Assembly: GCF_023369855.1 (NCBI RefSeq) | Contig: NZ_JAMBPP010000021.1 | Coordinates: 1 to 57,839 of the forward strand | From: Actinotalea alkalitolerans | GTDB lineage: Bacteria > Actinomycetota > Actinomycetes > Actinomycetales > Cellulomonadaceae | Length of the DNA stretch: 57,839 nt | Direction: 5' to 3' | Part shown: positions 1-8,815 of the stretch, one piece after another | Numbering within the stretch: position 1 is the first letter of the stretch | Layout: every line of letters starts with the position of its first letter | Program-made: the position numbers and the translations under genes | Notes under the pieces: model-generated | Told to the model about the DNA's origin: nothing | What the model saw: the letters and a program-made list of their open reading frames with translations, nothing else | Databases searched by the model: none

Positions 1-72
1 ATGGCGGGGGGTCGGCGGCGGTGGCGTCGGTCATCTGTCGTCCCTCTCTCGTGCCGGGTGTACGCAGCGTGG

Positions 73-107
73 CGCGGGCCCCCCGGGGGGGGGGGGCCCG
101 CCCCCGC
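73..107. other. G/C homopolymer run at contig edge
   Basis: A run of C, then about twelve G, then C again sits at the left edge. The reading frame on its left cannot be connected reliably to that on its right. A similar run ends the window at the other side. Both look like end-of-contig sequencing or assembly artefacts rather than biology. Confidence 0.7.
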
Positions 108-108
108 C

Positions 109-183
109 TCGGACCCCGCGGCCGAGCTCGCGGAGTCCGAGGCCAAGCTCGAGCCGATGCGTCACGCCCTCGGCTCGGACTGA
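109..183 (+). CDS. C-terminal fragment of an unidentified protein
   Basis: The 24 sense codons before the TGA at 181-183 have G or C in almost every third position, as real genes here do, and encode an acidic, probably helical tail ending in HALGSD. The start and identity are lost in the G/C run to the left. It would be convergent with the htrA-like gene. It could also be chance, because 25 codons is little evidence; no function is assigned. Confidence 0.3.
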   Translation, partial: SDPAAELAESEAKLEPMRHALGSD

Positions 184-253
184 CCGACGACACCCCTGAC
201 CAGGCCTCGCCGCACGGCACCGGTCGCGGGCCGGGTCAGCCGTCGCGGGCGGG

Positions 254-1591
254 TCAGCCGCGCGGGCCGGACCGTCCGCGCTCGGGGGTGACCTCGGGGA
301 CCACGGCCGCTGCCACGGCCTGACGGACCGCGAAGGTCACCTCGACCTCGACGACCTCTCCCGAGCGCACGACCGTGAGCGTCGAGCCCTCGCCTGCGGC
401 CCGCTCGCGGACGAAGGCCGTCAGCGACTCGGCACCGTTGACCGGGTCGCCGTCGATCGCGACGACCACGTCACCCACCCGGATCCCCGCGTCACCCGCC
501 GGCGAGTCCGCGGTGACCTCCTCGACCACAGCCCCTCGCCGCGTCGTGCCGGACGCCGTGGCGGTGCCGTCGCTCAACGACACCCCGAGGAAGGCGTGCT
601 CGACCGTGCCGTCGGTGATCAGCTGGTCGGCCACCCGCGCCGCGAGGTCCGCCGGGATGGCGAAGCCCAGACCGATCGACCCGCTCGACGAACCGCCCGA
701 GAGCGTCGCGATCGACGAGGTGATCCCGATGACCTCGCCCGAGGCGTCGAACAGCGGGCCACCGCTGTTGCCCGGGTTGATCGCCGCGTCGATCTGGATC
801 GCGTTGGTGACCACCGTCTCGTCGCTCGAGCCCGAGGTCGTGACCGGCCGGTCCAGGGCCGAGACGATGCCGGTCGTCACGGTGCTGTCCAGCCCGAGCG
901 GGTTGCCGACGGCCATGACCGGCGCACCGACCCTGACCACGTCCGAGCTGCCCAGCACCGCCGGTGAGAGGTCCTCGGGCGGGTCGGTGAGCCGGATCAC
1001 CGCGAGGTCCGTGGTCGGGTCGGTGCCCACGATCGTCGCGGGGTGCACCCGGCCGTCAGCCAGGGTCACGCGCAGGCCGCCGTCGACCGCACCGCTGACC
1101 ACGTGGTCGTTGGTCAGGATGTTGCCGTCGGCGTCGATCACGACGCCCGAGCCCTGCCCCGTGCCCTGGGCGGACCGCACGTCGATGGCCACCACCGAGT
1201 CCCGGACGGTGGCCGCGACCGCCTGCCAGTCGGGGGTGGTCCCCGTCGAGCCTGCGACGGGGACGCTCACCGACTCCTGCCTGCCCAGGGCGTCGAGGGA
1301 CGAGGTCTGGTCGGAGGCGCCGGTGAACGCGCCGGTGAGGCCCGCGGTCAGCAGGCTCGCCGCGAGCGCCGCGGCGGTCGCCGTCCCGGCCAGCGGCCAC
1401 CAGCGGGGACGGCTCGCGACGGCCACCGAGGTCGGAGGCACGGCCGACCCGCCGGCGTCTGCGGGTGCGACCGCCCAGAAGGCCGTCGGGTCCGGGGCGT
1501 GCACCGGGTTCGCCAGCGGCGGTCGGGGCGGGGGCGGAGGTGCGCTGGGGTCGGGGGTGGTGCGGTCCGGGTCGGGGACGTGGGTGCTCAT
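254..1591 (-). CDS. HtrA/DegP-type serine protease with PDZ domain
   Basis: A 445-residue membrane-anchored trypsin-like protease, expected to degrade or sense misfolded proteins outside the membrane. A Pro-rich cytoplasmic N-terminus (1-60) is followed by one membrane segment (about 65-90). The protease domain carries the triad His163 (TNDHVV), Asp195 (TTDLAV) and Ser276 (GNSGGP), and a PDZ domain spans about 340-430. The ATG at 1589-1591 is preceded by GAAGGAGGT; an in-frame extension further upstream overlaps menD and was discarded. It lies 86 nt downstream of menD on the same strand, so co-transcription with the men genes is possible but unproven. Confidence 0.93.
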   Translation of the reverse strand: MSTHVPDPDRTTPDPSAPPPPPRPPLANPVHAPDPTAFWAVAPADAGGSAVPPTSVAVASRPRWWPLAGTATAAALAASLLTAGLTGAFTGASDQTSSLDALGRQESVSVPVAGSTGTTPDWQAVAATVRDSVVAIDVRSAQGTGQGSGVVIDADGNILTNDHVVSGAVDGGLRVTLADGRVHPATIVGTDPTTDLAVIRLTDPPEDLSPAVLGSSDVVRVGAPVMAVGNPLGLDSTVTTGIVSALDRPVTTSGSSDETVVTNAIQIDAAINPGNSGGPLFDASGEVIGITSSIATLSGGSSSGSIGLGFAIPADLAARVADQLITDGTVEHAFLGVSLSDGTATASGTTRRGAVVEEVTADSPAGDAGIRVGDVVVAIDGDPVNGAESLTAFVRERAAGEGSTLTVVRSGEVVEVEVTFAVRQAVAAAVVPEVTPERGRSGPRG

Positions 1592-1677
1592 GGGTGGACC
1601 TCCTTCAGGTTCACCCATCTCACCTCGCCGCCCTGCGACCCCCCTGGGTGCTGGCTGGGAGTTCCCTGGGAACGGGG

Positions 1678-3459
1678 TCAGCCCCCGTGCACAGCGTCGC
1701 GGACGGCCCGTGCGAGCGCCGCGTGCAGGTCGCGCCGGCCCGACCGGTCGACGCCGACCTCGACCACCGAGGTCCCGGTGACCGGCCGGGCCAGGACCGC
1801 ACGCAACCCGTCGAGCTCGTCCACCCGGACGTGCGCCACGCCGTACCCGGCGCACAGGGCACCGATGTCCGCGCCGTGCGGGGTCCCGAAGACCCGCTCG
1901 AAGGCTGAGGTGTGCTGCGGCTCGCCGTGCTCGAGGGTCGCAAAGATCGAGCCGCCGTCGTCGTTGGCCACCACCACCTGCAGGTCGGGTCGCCGCTCGA
2001 GCGGACCCACCAGCAGGCCGCCGACGTCGTGCAGGAAGGTCAGGTCGCCCACGTACGCCCGGACCGGGCCGGCCAGCGCCAGCGCGACCCCCGAGGCGGT
2101 CGAGAGCACACCGTCGATCCCGGCGAGCCCGCGGTTGGCCAGCACCAGCGGCGAGCCACGCCAGCCGCCGACCAGGTCGAGGTCGCGCACCGGGTTGCTC
2201 GAGCCGACCACGAGGACCCCGTCGGGGGCGGTCGCGGCGACGACCGCGGCGGCCACCTGCGGTCCGGTCGGCCGGGGCGAGCGGGCGAGGACCTCGCCGA
2301 CCGCCGACGAGGCCCGCCGACCGGCCTCCTGCCACCGGGCGAGCCACGCGACGCCGTCGGGCCCACCGTGACCGGACGTCCCCACCGGTCGCACCGGGAG
2401 ATCACGAAGGTCGGTCACGACCAGCCGTGCCGAGCGGGTCGCGTCGGGCCAGGCAGCACCCCAGGGAGCGACCACGACCGTGTCGACGTCCTCGCGCCCG
2501 AGGAGCTCCTGCACGGGACGGGACAGCGTGGGCCGGCCGAGCACCACGACGCGCTGGACGCGCCCCCCCAGATGAGGCTCGGCGAGCAGGAGCCGGTAGG
2601 CGGGGATCGTGCACGCCCCGCCCCAGGCCCCCGAGGTCGGCTCGGCGAGCAGCGGCCAGCCGTGGGCCTCGGCGAGGTCGCGGGCCGCCGGGCCGGCGCC
2701 GTCCCCGGCCACGACGACCGTGCGCAACGGCTCGGCACCCGCCGGCGCGTCGCCGGCCTGCACCCCGGTCCCCGCGCCGCCGCGCGGCACGACCGCCGTC
2801 AGGCCGGGGTCGACCCGGTCGGGCCAGGGCTCCTCGCCAGGCACCAGCGGGTCCCGGAAGGAGAGGTCGAGATGCACCGGACCGGGGTCGCCGGTGCGCG
2901 CACCGGTCGCAGCGGCCACCGCTCGCGCGGCCAGGTGCCGCAGGTCACGGTCCTCCCCCGGACGTCCGGTCGGCGCGGGGACGTCCAGGGTCAGCCGTAC
3001 CGGCTCGAGCAGGCCGACCTGCTCGGTGGTCTGGTTCGCCCCCGTGCCGCGCAGCTCGTGCGGGCGGTCCGCGGTGAGGAGCAGCAGCGGCAGACCCGCG
3101 TGGTAGGCCTCGAGCACCGCCGGGTGCAGGTTCGCCACCGCGGTCCCCGAGGTGGTGACCACCGCGACCGGTCGGAGCGCGCCCCGGGCCCGGGCCGCCT
3201 GAGCCAGGCCGAGCGCCAGGAAGCCGGCGCTGCGCTCGTCGATCCGGACGTGCAGGTCCAGGGCGGGGGCCGCCGGGTCGCGGTCCGCGTCTGGTCGGGC
3301 GCACTCGGCGACCGCGTGGGCGAGCGGGGCGCTGCGCGAGCCGGGGGCCAGCACCACGTGCCGCACACCCAGGTCGGCCAGGGCCTGCACCAGCACCCGC
3401 GCGGCACGCGTGGACGGGTTGCCGGGAGCGCCCGGCACGGTCGAGTCTCGCTCGGTCAT
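1678..3459 (-). CDS. menD: 2-succinyl-5-enolpyruvyl-6-hydroxy-3-cyclohexene-1-carboxylate synthase MenD
   Basis: A ThDP-dependent enzyme that joins isochorismate and 2-oxoglutarate to give SEPHCHC, an early step of menaquinone synthesis in the cytosol. The 593 residues fit the family. Visible are the N-terminal APGSRSAPLAHA motif (38-49), the ThDP-activating glutamate Glu75 in RIDERSAGF, and the C-terminal ThDP/metal site running from GDLTFLHD to ANDDGGS. The start ATG overlaps the menC stop (ATGA), which indicates translational coupling. The frame stays open far upstream through menC, but that extension is a shadow. Confidence 0.95.
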   Translation of the reverse strand: MTERDSTVPGAPGNPSTRAARVLVQALADLGVRHVVLAPGSRSAPLAHAVAECARPDADRDPAAPALDLHVRIDERSAGFLALGLAQAARARGALRPVAVVTTSGTAVANLHPAVLEAYHAGLPLLLLTADRPHELRGTGANQTTEQVGLLEPVRLTLDVPAPTGRPGEDRDLRHLAARAVAAATGARTGDPGPVHLDLSFRDPLVPGEEPWPDRVDPGLTAVVPRGGAGTGVQAGDAPAGAEPLRTVVVAGDGAGPAARDLAEAHGWPLLAEPTSGAWGGACTIPAYRLLLAEPHLGGRVQRVVVLGRPTLSRPVQELLGREDVDTVVVAPWGAAWPDATRSARLVVTDLRDLPVRPVGTSGHGGPDGVAWLARWQEAGRRASSAVGEVLARSPRPTGPQVAAAVVAATAPDGVLVVGSSNPVRDLDLVGGWRGSPLVLANRGLAGIDGVLSTASGVALALAGPVRAYVGDLTFLHDVGGLLVGPLERRPDLQVVVANDDGGSIFATLEHGEPQHTSAFERVFGTPHGADIGALCAGYGVAHVRVDELDGLRAVLARPVTGTSVVEVGVDRSGRRDLHAALARAVRDAVHGG

Positions 3460-4424
3460 CCGCGGGCCTCCATCCGCCCGGCCCTGGCCCTCCACCGGCC
3501 GGTCAGCTCCGCATCGGCCGCGTGGGCCGCCAGCAGCTCTGCGGTCGGCTCGGGTCGCCGCACCGTGATCATCCCGTCCACCGGGAGCAACGGCTCGGGG
3601 ACGACGTCGTCCACCATCAGCTGGGCGGTGGCCAGCCCGCACGCGTAGGGCAGCTCGGGCAGCGCAGCGGCCAGGGCGATGCCCGCGGCCAGCCCGACCG
3701 AGGTCTCCAGGGCCGACGACACCACCACGGGCAGCCCGACCTGCTCGGCGAGCTCGAGGCAGGCACGCACCCCGCCCAGCGGCGCGACCTTGAGCACGAC
3801 GACGTCCGCTGCCTCGGCGCGCACCACCGCCATCGGGTCCTCGGCACGGCGGATGGACTCGTCGGCCGCCACCAGGACGTGCGTGGCCCGCCGTACCGCG
3901 GCGAGGTCGGCCACCGAGGCGCACGGCTGCTCGACGTACTCCAGCCCTCCCGCGGCCCGGTCCAGCACCCGCAGCCTCGAGATCGCGGTGGGCAGGTCCC
4001 ACGCCCCGTTGGCATCGATCCGGATCCGACCGTCGGGACCCAGCGCGTCACGCACGGCCTCGAGGCGCTCGACCTCGGCGGCCACGTCCTGGCCGGGCTC
4101 GGCGACCTTGACCTTGGCGGTACGGCAGCCCGCGGAGGTGGTCACGAGTCGATGCGCGGCAGGCCCGTCGACCGCGGGGACCGTGACGTTCACCGGGACC
4201 GCCTGACGCACCGGGTCGGGCCAGCCGAGATCGGCGGCCTCACGGGCGGACCGCCACCACGCGCGCGCCTCGGCGTCCTCGTACTCCCAGAACGGCGCGA
4301 ACTCCCCCCAGCCCGCGGGACCGCGCAGCAGCACACCGTCCCGGGACGTCACGCCGCGGAACCGGGTGCGCAGGCCCACCCGGTACACGTGCAGCCCCGT
4401 GGACGGGAGGGCGGCGGAGGTCAC
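3456..4424 (-). CDS. menC: o-succinylbenzoate synthase MenC
   Basis: An enolase-superfamily dehydratase that converts SHCHC to o-succinylbenzoate in menaquinone synthesis. In the 322-residue protein the expected catalytic residues are present: Lys104 and Lys106 (KVKV), metal ligands Asp137 (RIDANG), Glu165 (YVEQP) and Asp188 (AADES), and Lys212 (VLKV). The GTG at 4422-4424 was chosen because the upstream extension has no domain and would overlap the lipoprotein gene. It is 32 nt downstream of that gene and overlaps menD by 4 nt, so the three form one transcription unit. Confidence 0.94.
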   Translation of the reverse strand: MTSAALPSTGLHVYRVGLRTRFRGVTSRDGVLLRGPAGWGEFAPFWEYEDAEARAWWRSAREAADLGWPDPVRQAVPVNVTVPAVDGPAAHRLVTTSAGCRTAKVKVAEPGQDVAAEVERLEAVRDALGPDGRIRIDANGAWDLPTAISRLRVLDRAAGGLEYVEQPCASVADLAAVRRATHVLVAADESIRRAEDPMAVVRAEAADVVVLKVAPLGGVRACLELAEQVGLPVVVSSALETSVGLAAGIALAAALPELPYACGLATAQLMVDDVVPEPLLPVDGMITVRRPEPTAELLAAHAADAELTGRWRARAGRMEARG

Positions 4425-4456
4425 CGGGCCACCGTAGTGCCGCCACGCCACCGACC

Positions 4457-4927
4457 TCACTCCCGGGCGACCGCGTCCAGCACCACCACCTGGTCGACGC
4501 CCGTGGTGCAGAAGCGGCCGAAGGACCCGTAGTAGCTCGAGGGGTCCGACCATCCGGGCAGCGTCCCGAGCGCGACGACGGCGCCGGTCCCGGTGACCCG
4601 TGCGCCGTCCAGGAGCTCGCTGCCTCCTGCGAGGCGCACCCGGTCACCGGCGTGCTCGGCGTCGGACGGCCAGACCACCCACCGGCGTGGATGGTCCTCC
4701 TGGCCGGCCGTCCCGGGGTCGAGCTCGAGCGTGAAGCACCCGTTGTCCTCGACCCAGAAGGTCCCGGCCAGCGCGGTGCGGTCACCGACGAAGGGCTCGT
4801 CCGGGGGCTGGGTCGGCAGACCGAACCCGGCCTGCACGTCGTGGCCACCGCAGGCGCCCAGCCCGATGACCGCCACGAGCATCGTCACCGCGCACGGCAG
4901 ACCGCGCGGCCGCGCTCGACCGTCCAC
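4457..4927 (-). CDS. Small predicted lipoprotein in the men cluster
   Basis: A 156-residue protein of unknown function. A short basic start is followed by a hydrophobic stretch and a lipobox (GLGACGG, Cys26), so it should be lipidated and face the outside. The GTG start at 4925-4927 is set by a GGGAGG ribosome site 7 nt upstream. The mature part is mostly beta-like, with Trp and Gly, and has two further cysteines (NGCFT and RFCTTG) that could form a disulfide. It is the first gene of the unit lipoprotein-menC-menD and is divergent from menB. I recognise no family. Confidence 0.75.
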   Translation of the reverse strand: MDGRARPRGLPCAVTMLVAVIGLGACGGHDVQAGFGLPTQPPDEPFVGDRTALAGTFWVEDNGCFTLELDPGTAGQEDHPRRWVVWPSDAEHAGDRVRLAGGSELLDGARVTGTGAVVALGTLPGWSDPSSYYGSFGRFCTTGVDQVVVLDAVARE

Positions 4928-5017
4928 GGCACGACCTCCCGCCGGCCGCGTCCGGGCAGCCTTGCCGGTGATCATCCGGCTCGACCGGTGCCGTCCACAA
5001 GGGGAGACCACCTGACC

Positions 5018-5023
5018 TATCGT
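5018..5023 (+). promoter_or_regulatory. -10 box of leaderless menB
   Basis: TATCGT ends 7 nt before the ATG at 5031. This fits the TANNNT-N6/7-start arrangement seen before many genes here and rules out the in-frame GTG at 5022, which lies inside the box. Confidence 0.6.
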
Positions 5024-5030
5024 GGCGGCC

Positions 5031-5987
5031 ATGAGCGCACTCCCCCAGGTCTCGGCCACGTTCGACCCGACCCGCTGGCGCCCGGTCGAGGGGTTCGAGG
5101 GCCTCACCGACCTCACCTACCACCGCGCGGTCACCCGGCCGGCCGGTGAGTCGGCCCCCCGCGACCTGCCGGTCGTGCGGATCGCCTTCGACCGCCCCGA
5201 GGTGCGCAACGCCTTCCGACCGCACACCGTCGACGAGCTCTACCGCGCGCTGGACCACGCCCGGATGACCTCCGACGTCGGCTGCGTGCTGCTGACCGGG
5301 AACGGACCCAGCGCGAAGGACGGCGGCTGGGCGTTCTGCTCGGGTGGCGACCAGCGGATCCGCGGCCGGGACGGCTACCGCTACACCGAGTCCACCGCGA
5401 CCCAGACCGCCGACGGCATCGACCCCGCCCGGGCCGGGCGTCTGCACATCCTCGAGGTGCAGCGACTCATCCGGACCATGCCCAAGGTCGTGGTGGCCGT
5501 GGTGGACGGCTGGGCCGCGGGAGGGGGCCACTCGCTGCACGTCGTGGCCGACCTGTCCATCGCCTGCCGTCAGCACGGCCGGTTCAAGCAGACCGACGCC
5601 GACGTCGGCTCGTTCGACGGCGGCTACGGATCGGCGTACCTGGCCCGTCAGGTGGGCCAGAAGCGCGCGCGGGAGATCTTCTTCCTCGCTCGCGAGTACT
5701 CGGCCGACGACGCCGAGCGGTGGGGGGCGGTCAACGAGGTCGCCGACCACGACGACGTCGAGGAGCTCGCGCTCGAGTACGCCCGGACCATCGCGACGAA
5801 GTCCCCGCAGGCCCTGCGGATGCTCAAGTTCGCGTTCAACCTCGCCGACGACGGCCTCGCCGGGCAGCAGGTGTTCGCCGGGGAGGCCACCCGCCTGGCG
5901 TACATGACCGACGAGGCGGTCGAGGGCCGGGATGCGTTCCTCGAACGCCGGGCACCGGACTGGGCCCCTTTCCCGCACCACTTCTGA
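5031..5987 (+). CDS. menB: 1,4-dihydroxy-2-naphthoyl-CoA synthase MenB
   Basis: A crotonase-fold enzyme that closes the second ring of the naphthoquinone by Dieckmann condensation of o-succinylbenzoyl-CoA. The 318 residues contain the oxyanion-hole segment FCSGGDQRIRG (about 102-112), the GWAAGGGHSLH segment (160-170) and QTDADVGSFDGGYGS (187-201). The aspartate in QTDADVG resembles the mycobacterial type, which uses a side-chain carboxylate where the E. coli type uses bicarbonate. It starts at the ATG at 5031, apparently leaderless, and is divergent from the lipoprotein-menCD unit. Confidence 0.95.
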   Translation: MSALPQVSATFDPTRWRPVEGFEGLTDLTYHRAVTRPAGESAPRDLPVVRIAFDRPEVRNAFRPHTVDELYRALDHARMTSDVGCVLLTGNGPSAKDGGWAFCSGGDQRIRGRDGYRYTESTATQTADGIDPARAGRLHILEVQRLIRTMPKVVVAVVDGWAAGGGHSLHVVADLSIACRQHGRFKQTDADVGSFDGGYGSAYLARQVGQKRAREIFFLAREYSADDAERWGAVNEVADHDDVEELALEYARTIATKSPQALRMLKFAFNLADDGLAGQQVFAGEATRLAYMTDEAVEGRDAFLERRAPDWAPFPHHF

Positions 5988-5990
5988 GCC

Positions 5991-6023
5991 CGTCGTCCCG
6001 GGGCCCCCCACCCCGGGACGACG
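5991..6023. terminator. Bidirectional hairpin between menB and a convergent small gene
   Basis: A perfect 13-bp stem with a 7-nt CCCCCCA loop begins 4 nt after the menB stop and ends 7 nt before the stop of the opposing small gene. There is no T-tract, as is usual in such GC-rich genomes. Confidence 0.8.
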
Positions 6024-6029
6024 AAGCGG

Positions 6030-6239
6030 TCAGTAGGTGCCCAGCACCCACACGCCGAAGTCGAGCACGGTGCGCAAGGTCAGCACGCCCACCGCCAGCA
6101 CGCCGAACAGCAGCGTCACGGCCAGGGCGACCGGGACGACCGAACGCAGGCGCTCACGGTCGAGCCCGACGCCCCGACGGCTCGCGGGGACTCCGTAGGG
6201 CGAGTGGGGACCGACGTGGTGGACGGTGATCTGGGCCAT
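6030..6239 (-). CDS. Small single-pass membrane protein, unknown function
   Basis: A 69-residue protein with a polar, Arg-containing N-terminus (1-33) and a hydrophobic C-terminal half beginning VVPVALAVTLLF (about 34-57). It then continues to a short aromatic tail (FGVWVLGTY). There is no recognisable ribosome site, but CAGGCT lies exactly 6 nt before the ATG, matching the leaderless promoter pattern of other genes here. The menB hairpin sits just beyond its stop, which also supports a real convergent gene. Function unknown. Confidence 0.55.
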   Translation of the reverse strand: MAQITVHHVGPHSPYGVPASRRGVGLDRERLRSVVPVALAVTLLFGVLAVGVLTLRTVLDFGVWVLGTY

Positions 6240-6365
6240 GCACCCAGCCTGGTCGCACCCGGCCGCGAGCGGATCGGCCCGAGGGCTGGATCCTGAGGCG
6301 GCCGGGTCCTCCGCAGGGTGCGCAGGATCGGCCCGCCCTCATCCTCCGGTCGTACGCCGAGAGGC

Positions 6366-7517
6366 TCAGCCGACGGTGAGCGAACCCTTGCCCGCCGGGA
6401 TCATCTCGACCCAGGTGTTGCCCGGAGCGAGCAGGATCGGCTGACCGCCGGCGTCGACGAGCTCCATCGGAGCGTCCTCGGCGCCCTTGCGCCAGGTGCC
6501 CTCGACCACGTGGCCTCCGGTCGCCACCGTCGCCGGGCCCTCACCGACCAGCTCGTAGGTCGGCACGGCGGCTCCGCCCTGGGCCCCGAAGCCCGTGGCC
6601 GGGTGGTTGGCGGTGACCGCCACGACGTTGACCGACGTCAGCTGGGCGCCGCTCGGCGCGGTCGCGGGGGTCGAGCCCTCCGAGCGCAGCCAGACACCGC
6701 CGGTCGGGTCCCACGCCCACGACGGGGACGACTGACCCGACAGCCGGAACGCCAACGACCCAGCCGGGGTACCGCCGGCCGGTGCGGTCGCCAGGTCCGC
6801 GCGCTGCGCGAAGGCGAACTGCTGCGCGGGCGATGCCCGGTGGTTCTCGTCGGCCTCGTCGATGAACGCCTGCACCGATCCGTACACGTTGTGCGGGGCG
6901 CTGCGGGTCCGGATGCGGTACATGCCGCCGGCCCCCGCGTCCTGGCTGATCGGCTGCGAGGCGCTCGCATCGACCATGGCGAGGATGCCGGGCTGCCCTC
7001 CCGAGAACGCGATCAGCCCGCGCATCGGGGCGGTGATCGCCGGGTCCATCGGGCGGACGGAGCGGATCGGCCCGACCTCTTCGGGGACCTGCGAGTGGAA
7101 CACCGCGACGAAGCGTGAGACCTCGAACTCGACGATCGTCTCCCAGACCACATCGGCCTGGTCGAGACCGCTCTGCGGCCGAACGCTCGAGGTGTTCTCG
7201 ATCTTGACCGAGACCGCGGGACGCTCGGGGACCGCCTCGACGGGCACCCCGGTCAGCGGCCACACCACCGGAACGACCGGCTCGGGCGGGTTCCCACGGT
7301 TGTCGTCGATCGTGGGGGTGACGGTCACCGGGTCCGGCGCCTCGGGGGCCGGTGGGGACGAGCACGCGCTCACCAGCGCGAGCGAGACGAGGACCATCCC
7401 GGCCAGGGCCGCGCGCACCGGACGGTGCGGTGCGCGCCCGGCTCCGGGGACCCGGCCGGCGGTCGTGCGTGCCTGCGGTCCCACGTGCTGGGGGGTGGTC
7501 GCGGTCGTCCGTGCCAC
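6366..7517 (-). CDS. DUF3048 (YerB-like) lipoprotein
   Basis: A 383-residue secreted lipoprotein with lipobox SLALVSAC (Cys52). The mature part begins with an acidic/Pro linker, followed by the DUF3048 pattern: WPLTG, RPAVSVKIENT, QSGLDQADVVWE, FHSQVPEEVGPIRSVRPMD and, near the C-terminus, NTWVEMIP. The biochemical role of the family is not established; B. subtilis YerB is the name-giving relative. It is monocistronic and divergent from menE with 77 nt between starts. The start ATG is the first in frame, and a shorter version from Met41 would lose the n-region. Confidence 0.85.
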   Translation of the reverse strand: MARTTATTPQHVGPQARTTAGRVPGAGRAPHRPVRAALAGMVLVSLALVSACSSPPAPEAPDPVTVTPTIDDNRGNPPEPVVPVVWPLTGVPVEAVPERPAVSVKIENTSSVRPQSGLDQADVVWETIVEFEVSRFVAVFHSQVPEEVGPIRSVRPMDPAITAPMRGLIAFSGGQPGILAMVDASASQPISQDAGAGGMYRIRTRSAPHNVYGSVQAFIDEADENHRASPAQQFAFAQRADLATAPAGGTPAGSLAFRLSGQSSPSWAWDPTGGVWLRSEGSTPATAPSGAQLTSVNVVAVTANHPATGFGAQGGAAVPTYELVGEGPATVATGGHVVEGTWRKGAEDAPMELVDAGGQPILLAPGNTWVEMIPAGKGSLTVG

Positions 7518-7581
7518 GGGGCAGCTCCTTCTCGTGCCGGCCCAGGTGGCCGACTTCCGCCGATCACTGTACGGCGCGTCC

Positions 7582-7587
7582 TACCCT
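7582..7587 (+). promoter_or_regulatory. -10 box of leaderless menE
   Basis: TACCCT lies 7 nt before the GTG at 7595 and supports that start over the open frame further upstream. Confidence 0.5.
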
Positions 7588-7594
7588 GGCAGGT

Positions 7595-8815
7595 GTGACC
7601 CGGCCCGTGACCACGCTGCCCGTGGGCCGGACCGACCTCGGGCTGGCCCGCACCGTGTCCCGGGCCCTGCGCCACGCGATGGACGGGACGGGCCCCGCGA
7701 TCGCCCCGGTCGAGCCCGACGGGCCGTCCCCCGACCTGCCCGTGAGCCGCGGGGTCCCCGACGACGTCGCCCTGGTGGTCCGGACGTCGGGCTCGACCGG
7801 GCAGCCGCGGGGCGTGATGCTCGCCGCGGCCGCGCTGCAGGCCTCGGCAGCAGCGACCCACGCCCGCCTGGGAGGCCCTGGGCGCTGGGTGCTCGCCCTG
7901 CCGCTGACCCACGTGGCCGGCCTCCAGGTGCTGCTGCGCGCCGCGGCGGCGGGGGTCGAGCCCCTCGTGGTGCCGGCGGGTGCAGGGTTCTCCCCGGCGG
8001 ACCTCGCCACCGTCGTCGCCGGGGCGCCGAGCGACCTGCCGCTGTACACCTCGCTCGTGCCGACCCAGCTGCACCGGGTGCTCGAGCCCACGGCCGACCC
8101 GTCCTGGGTGGGTGCCCTGCGCCGGGTCGACGCGCTGCTCCTGGGGGGTGCGGCCGCACCGCCGGCCCTGCTCCGTGCGGCTGCCGACGCCGGGCTCCGG
8201 GTGGTCACGACCTACGGGATGACCGAGACCTGCGGTGGCTGCGTCTACGACGGGCACCCCCTGGACGGCGTCCGGGTAGCCGTCGACCCGCAGGGACGGA
8301 TCGTCCTGGCCGGGCCGGTGCTGGCCCAGGGCTACCTCGGCCGGCCGGACCTGGACGCCGAGGCCTTCCACCTCGACGAGAGCACGGGTGCCCGGTGGCT
8401 GCGGACCCAGGACCTGGGCTCGCTCGACGGGGGCCGGCTGACGGTGCTCGGACGCGTCGACGAGGTCATCATCACCGGAGGGGTCAACGTCGCCCCCGCG
8501 CCCGTCGAGGCGGCCCTGGCGGCGCTGCCCGGCGTGGGCCAGGTCTGCGTGGTCGGGGTCCCGGACACCCGGTGGGGACAGGCGCTCACCGCGGTCGTGG
8601 TGGTCGCGCCCGGCTCCGTGCCCCCCGACCTGGGGGATGCCCGTGCCGCCGTCACCCGTACGCTGGGGGGCGCTGCCGCTCCCCGGCACGTGGTCGTCGT
8701 GGGCTCGCTGCCCGAGCGCGGACCCGGCAAGGTGGACCGCGCCGCGGTCGCCGTCCTGGCGGCCCGAGCACTCGACCGCACGCCCTGGACGGAGACCGAT
8801 GGCCACCCCCGCTGA
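7595..8815 (+). CDS. menE: o-succinylbenzoate-CoA ligase MenE
   Basis: An acyl-adenylate-forming ligase that activates o-succinylbenzoate as its CoA thioester for MenB. The 406 residues make it a short member of the AMP-binding family, typical for actinobacterial MenE. The phosphate loop is TSGSTGQPRGVM (64-75), followed by TTYGMTETCGG, the hinge region GRVDEVIITGGVNV and the C-terminal catalytic lysine in PERGPGKVDRA. The GTG start is set by the -10 box 7 nt upstream. It overlaps menA by 17 nt, so the two are co-transcribed. Confidence 0.92.
   Translation: MTRPVTTLPVGRTDLGLARTVSRALRHAMDGTGPAIAPVEPDGPSPDLPVSRGVPDDVALVVRTSGSTGQPRGVMLAAAALQASAAATHARLGGPGRWVLALPLTHVAGLQVLLRAAAAGVEPLVVPAGAGFSPADLATVVAGAPSDLPLYTSLVPTQLHRVLEPTADPSWVGALRRVDALLLGGAAAPPALLRAAADAGLRVVTTYGMTETCGGCVYDGHPLDGVRVAVDPQGRIVLAGPVLAQGYLGRPDLDAEAFHLDESTGARWLRTQDLGSLDGGRLTVLGRVDEVIITGGVNVAPAPVEAALAALPGVGQVCVVGVPDTRWGQALTAVVVVAPGSVPPDLGDARAAVTRTLGGAAAPRHVVVVGSLPERGPGKVDRAAVAVLAARALDRTPWTETDGHPR

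Noticed and set aside
5022-5030. Upstream GTG start for menB
   Set aside because: It lies inside the TATCGT -10 box and adds three residues without a ribosome site.
6318-7118. Plus-strand open frames over the DUF3048 gene
   Set aside because: The minus-strand lipoprotein has a signal, lipobox and family motifs; the plus frames are low-complexity Arg/Gly/Ala.
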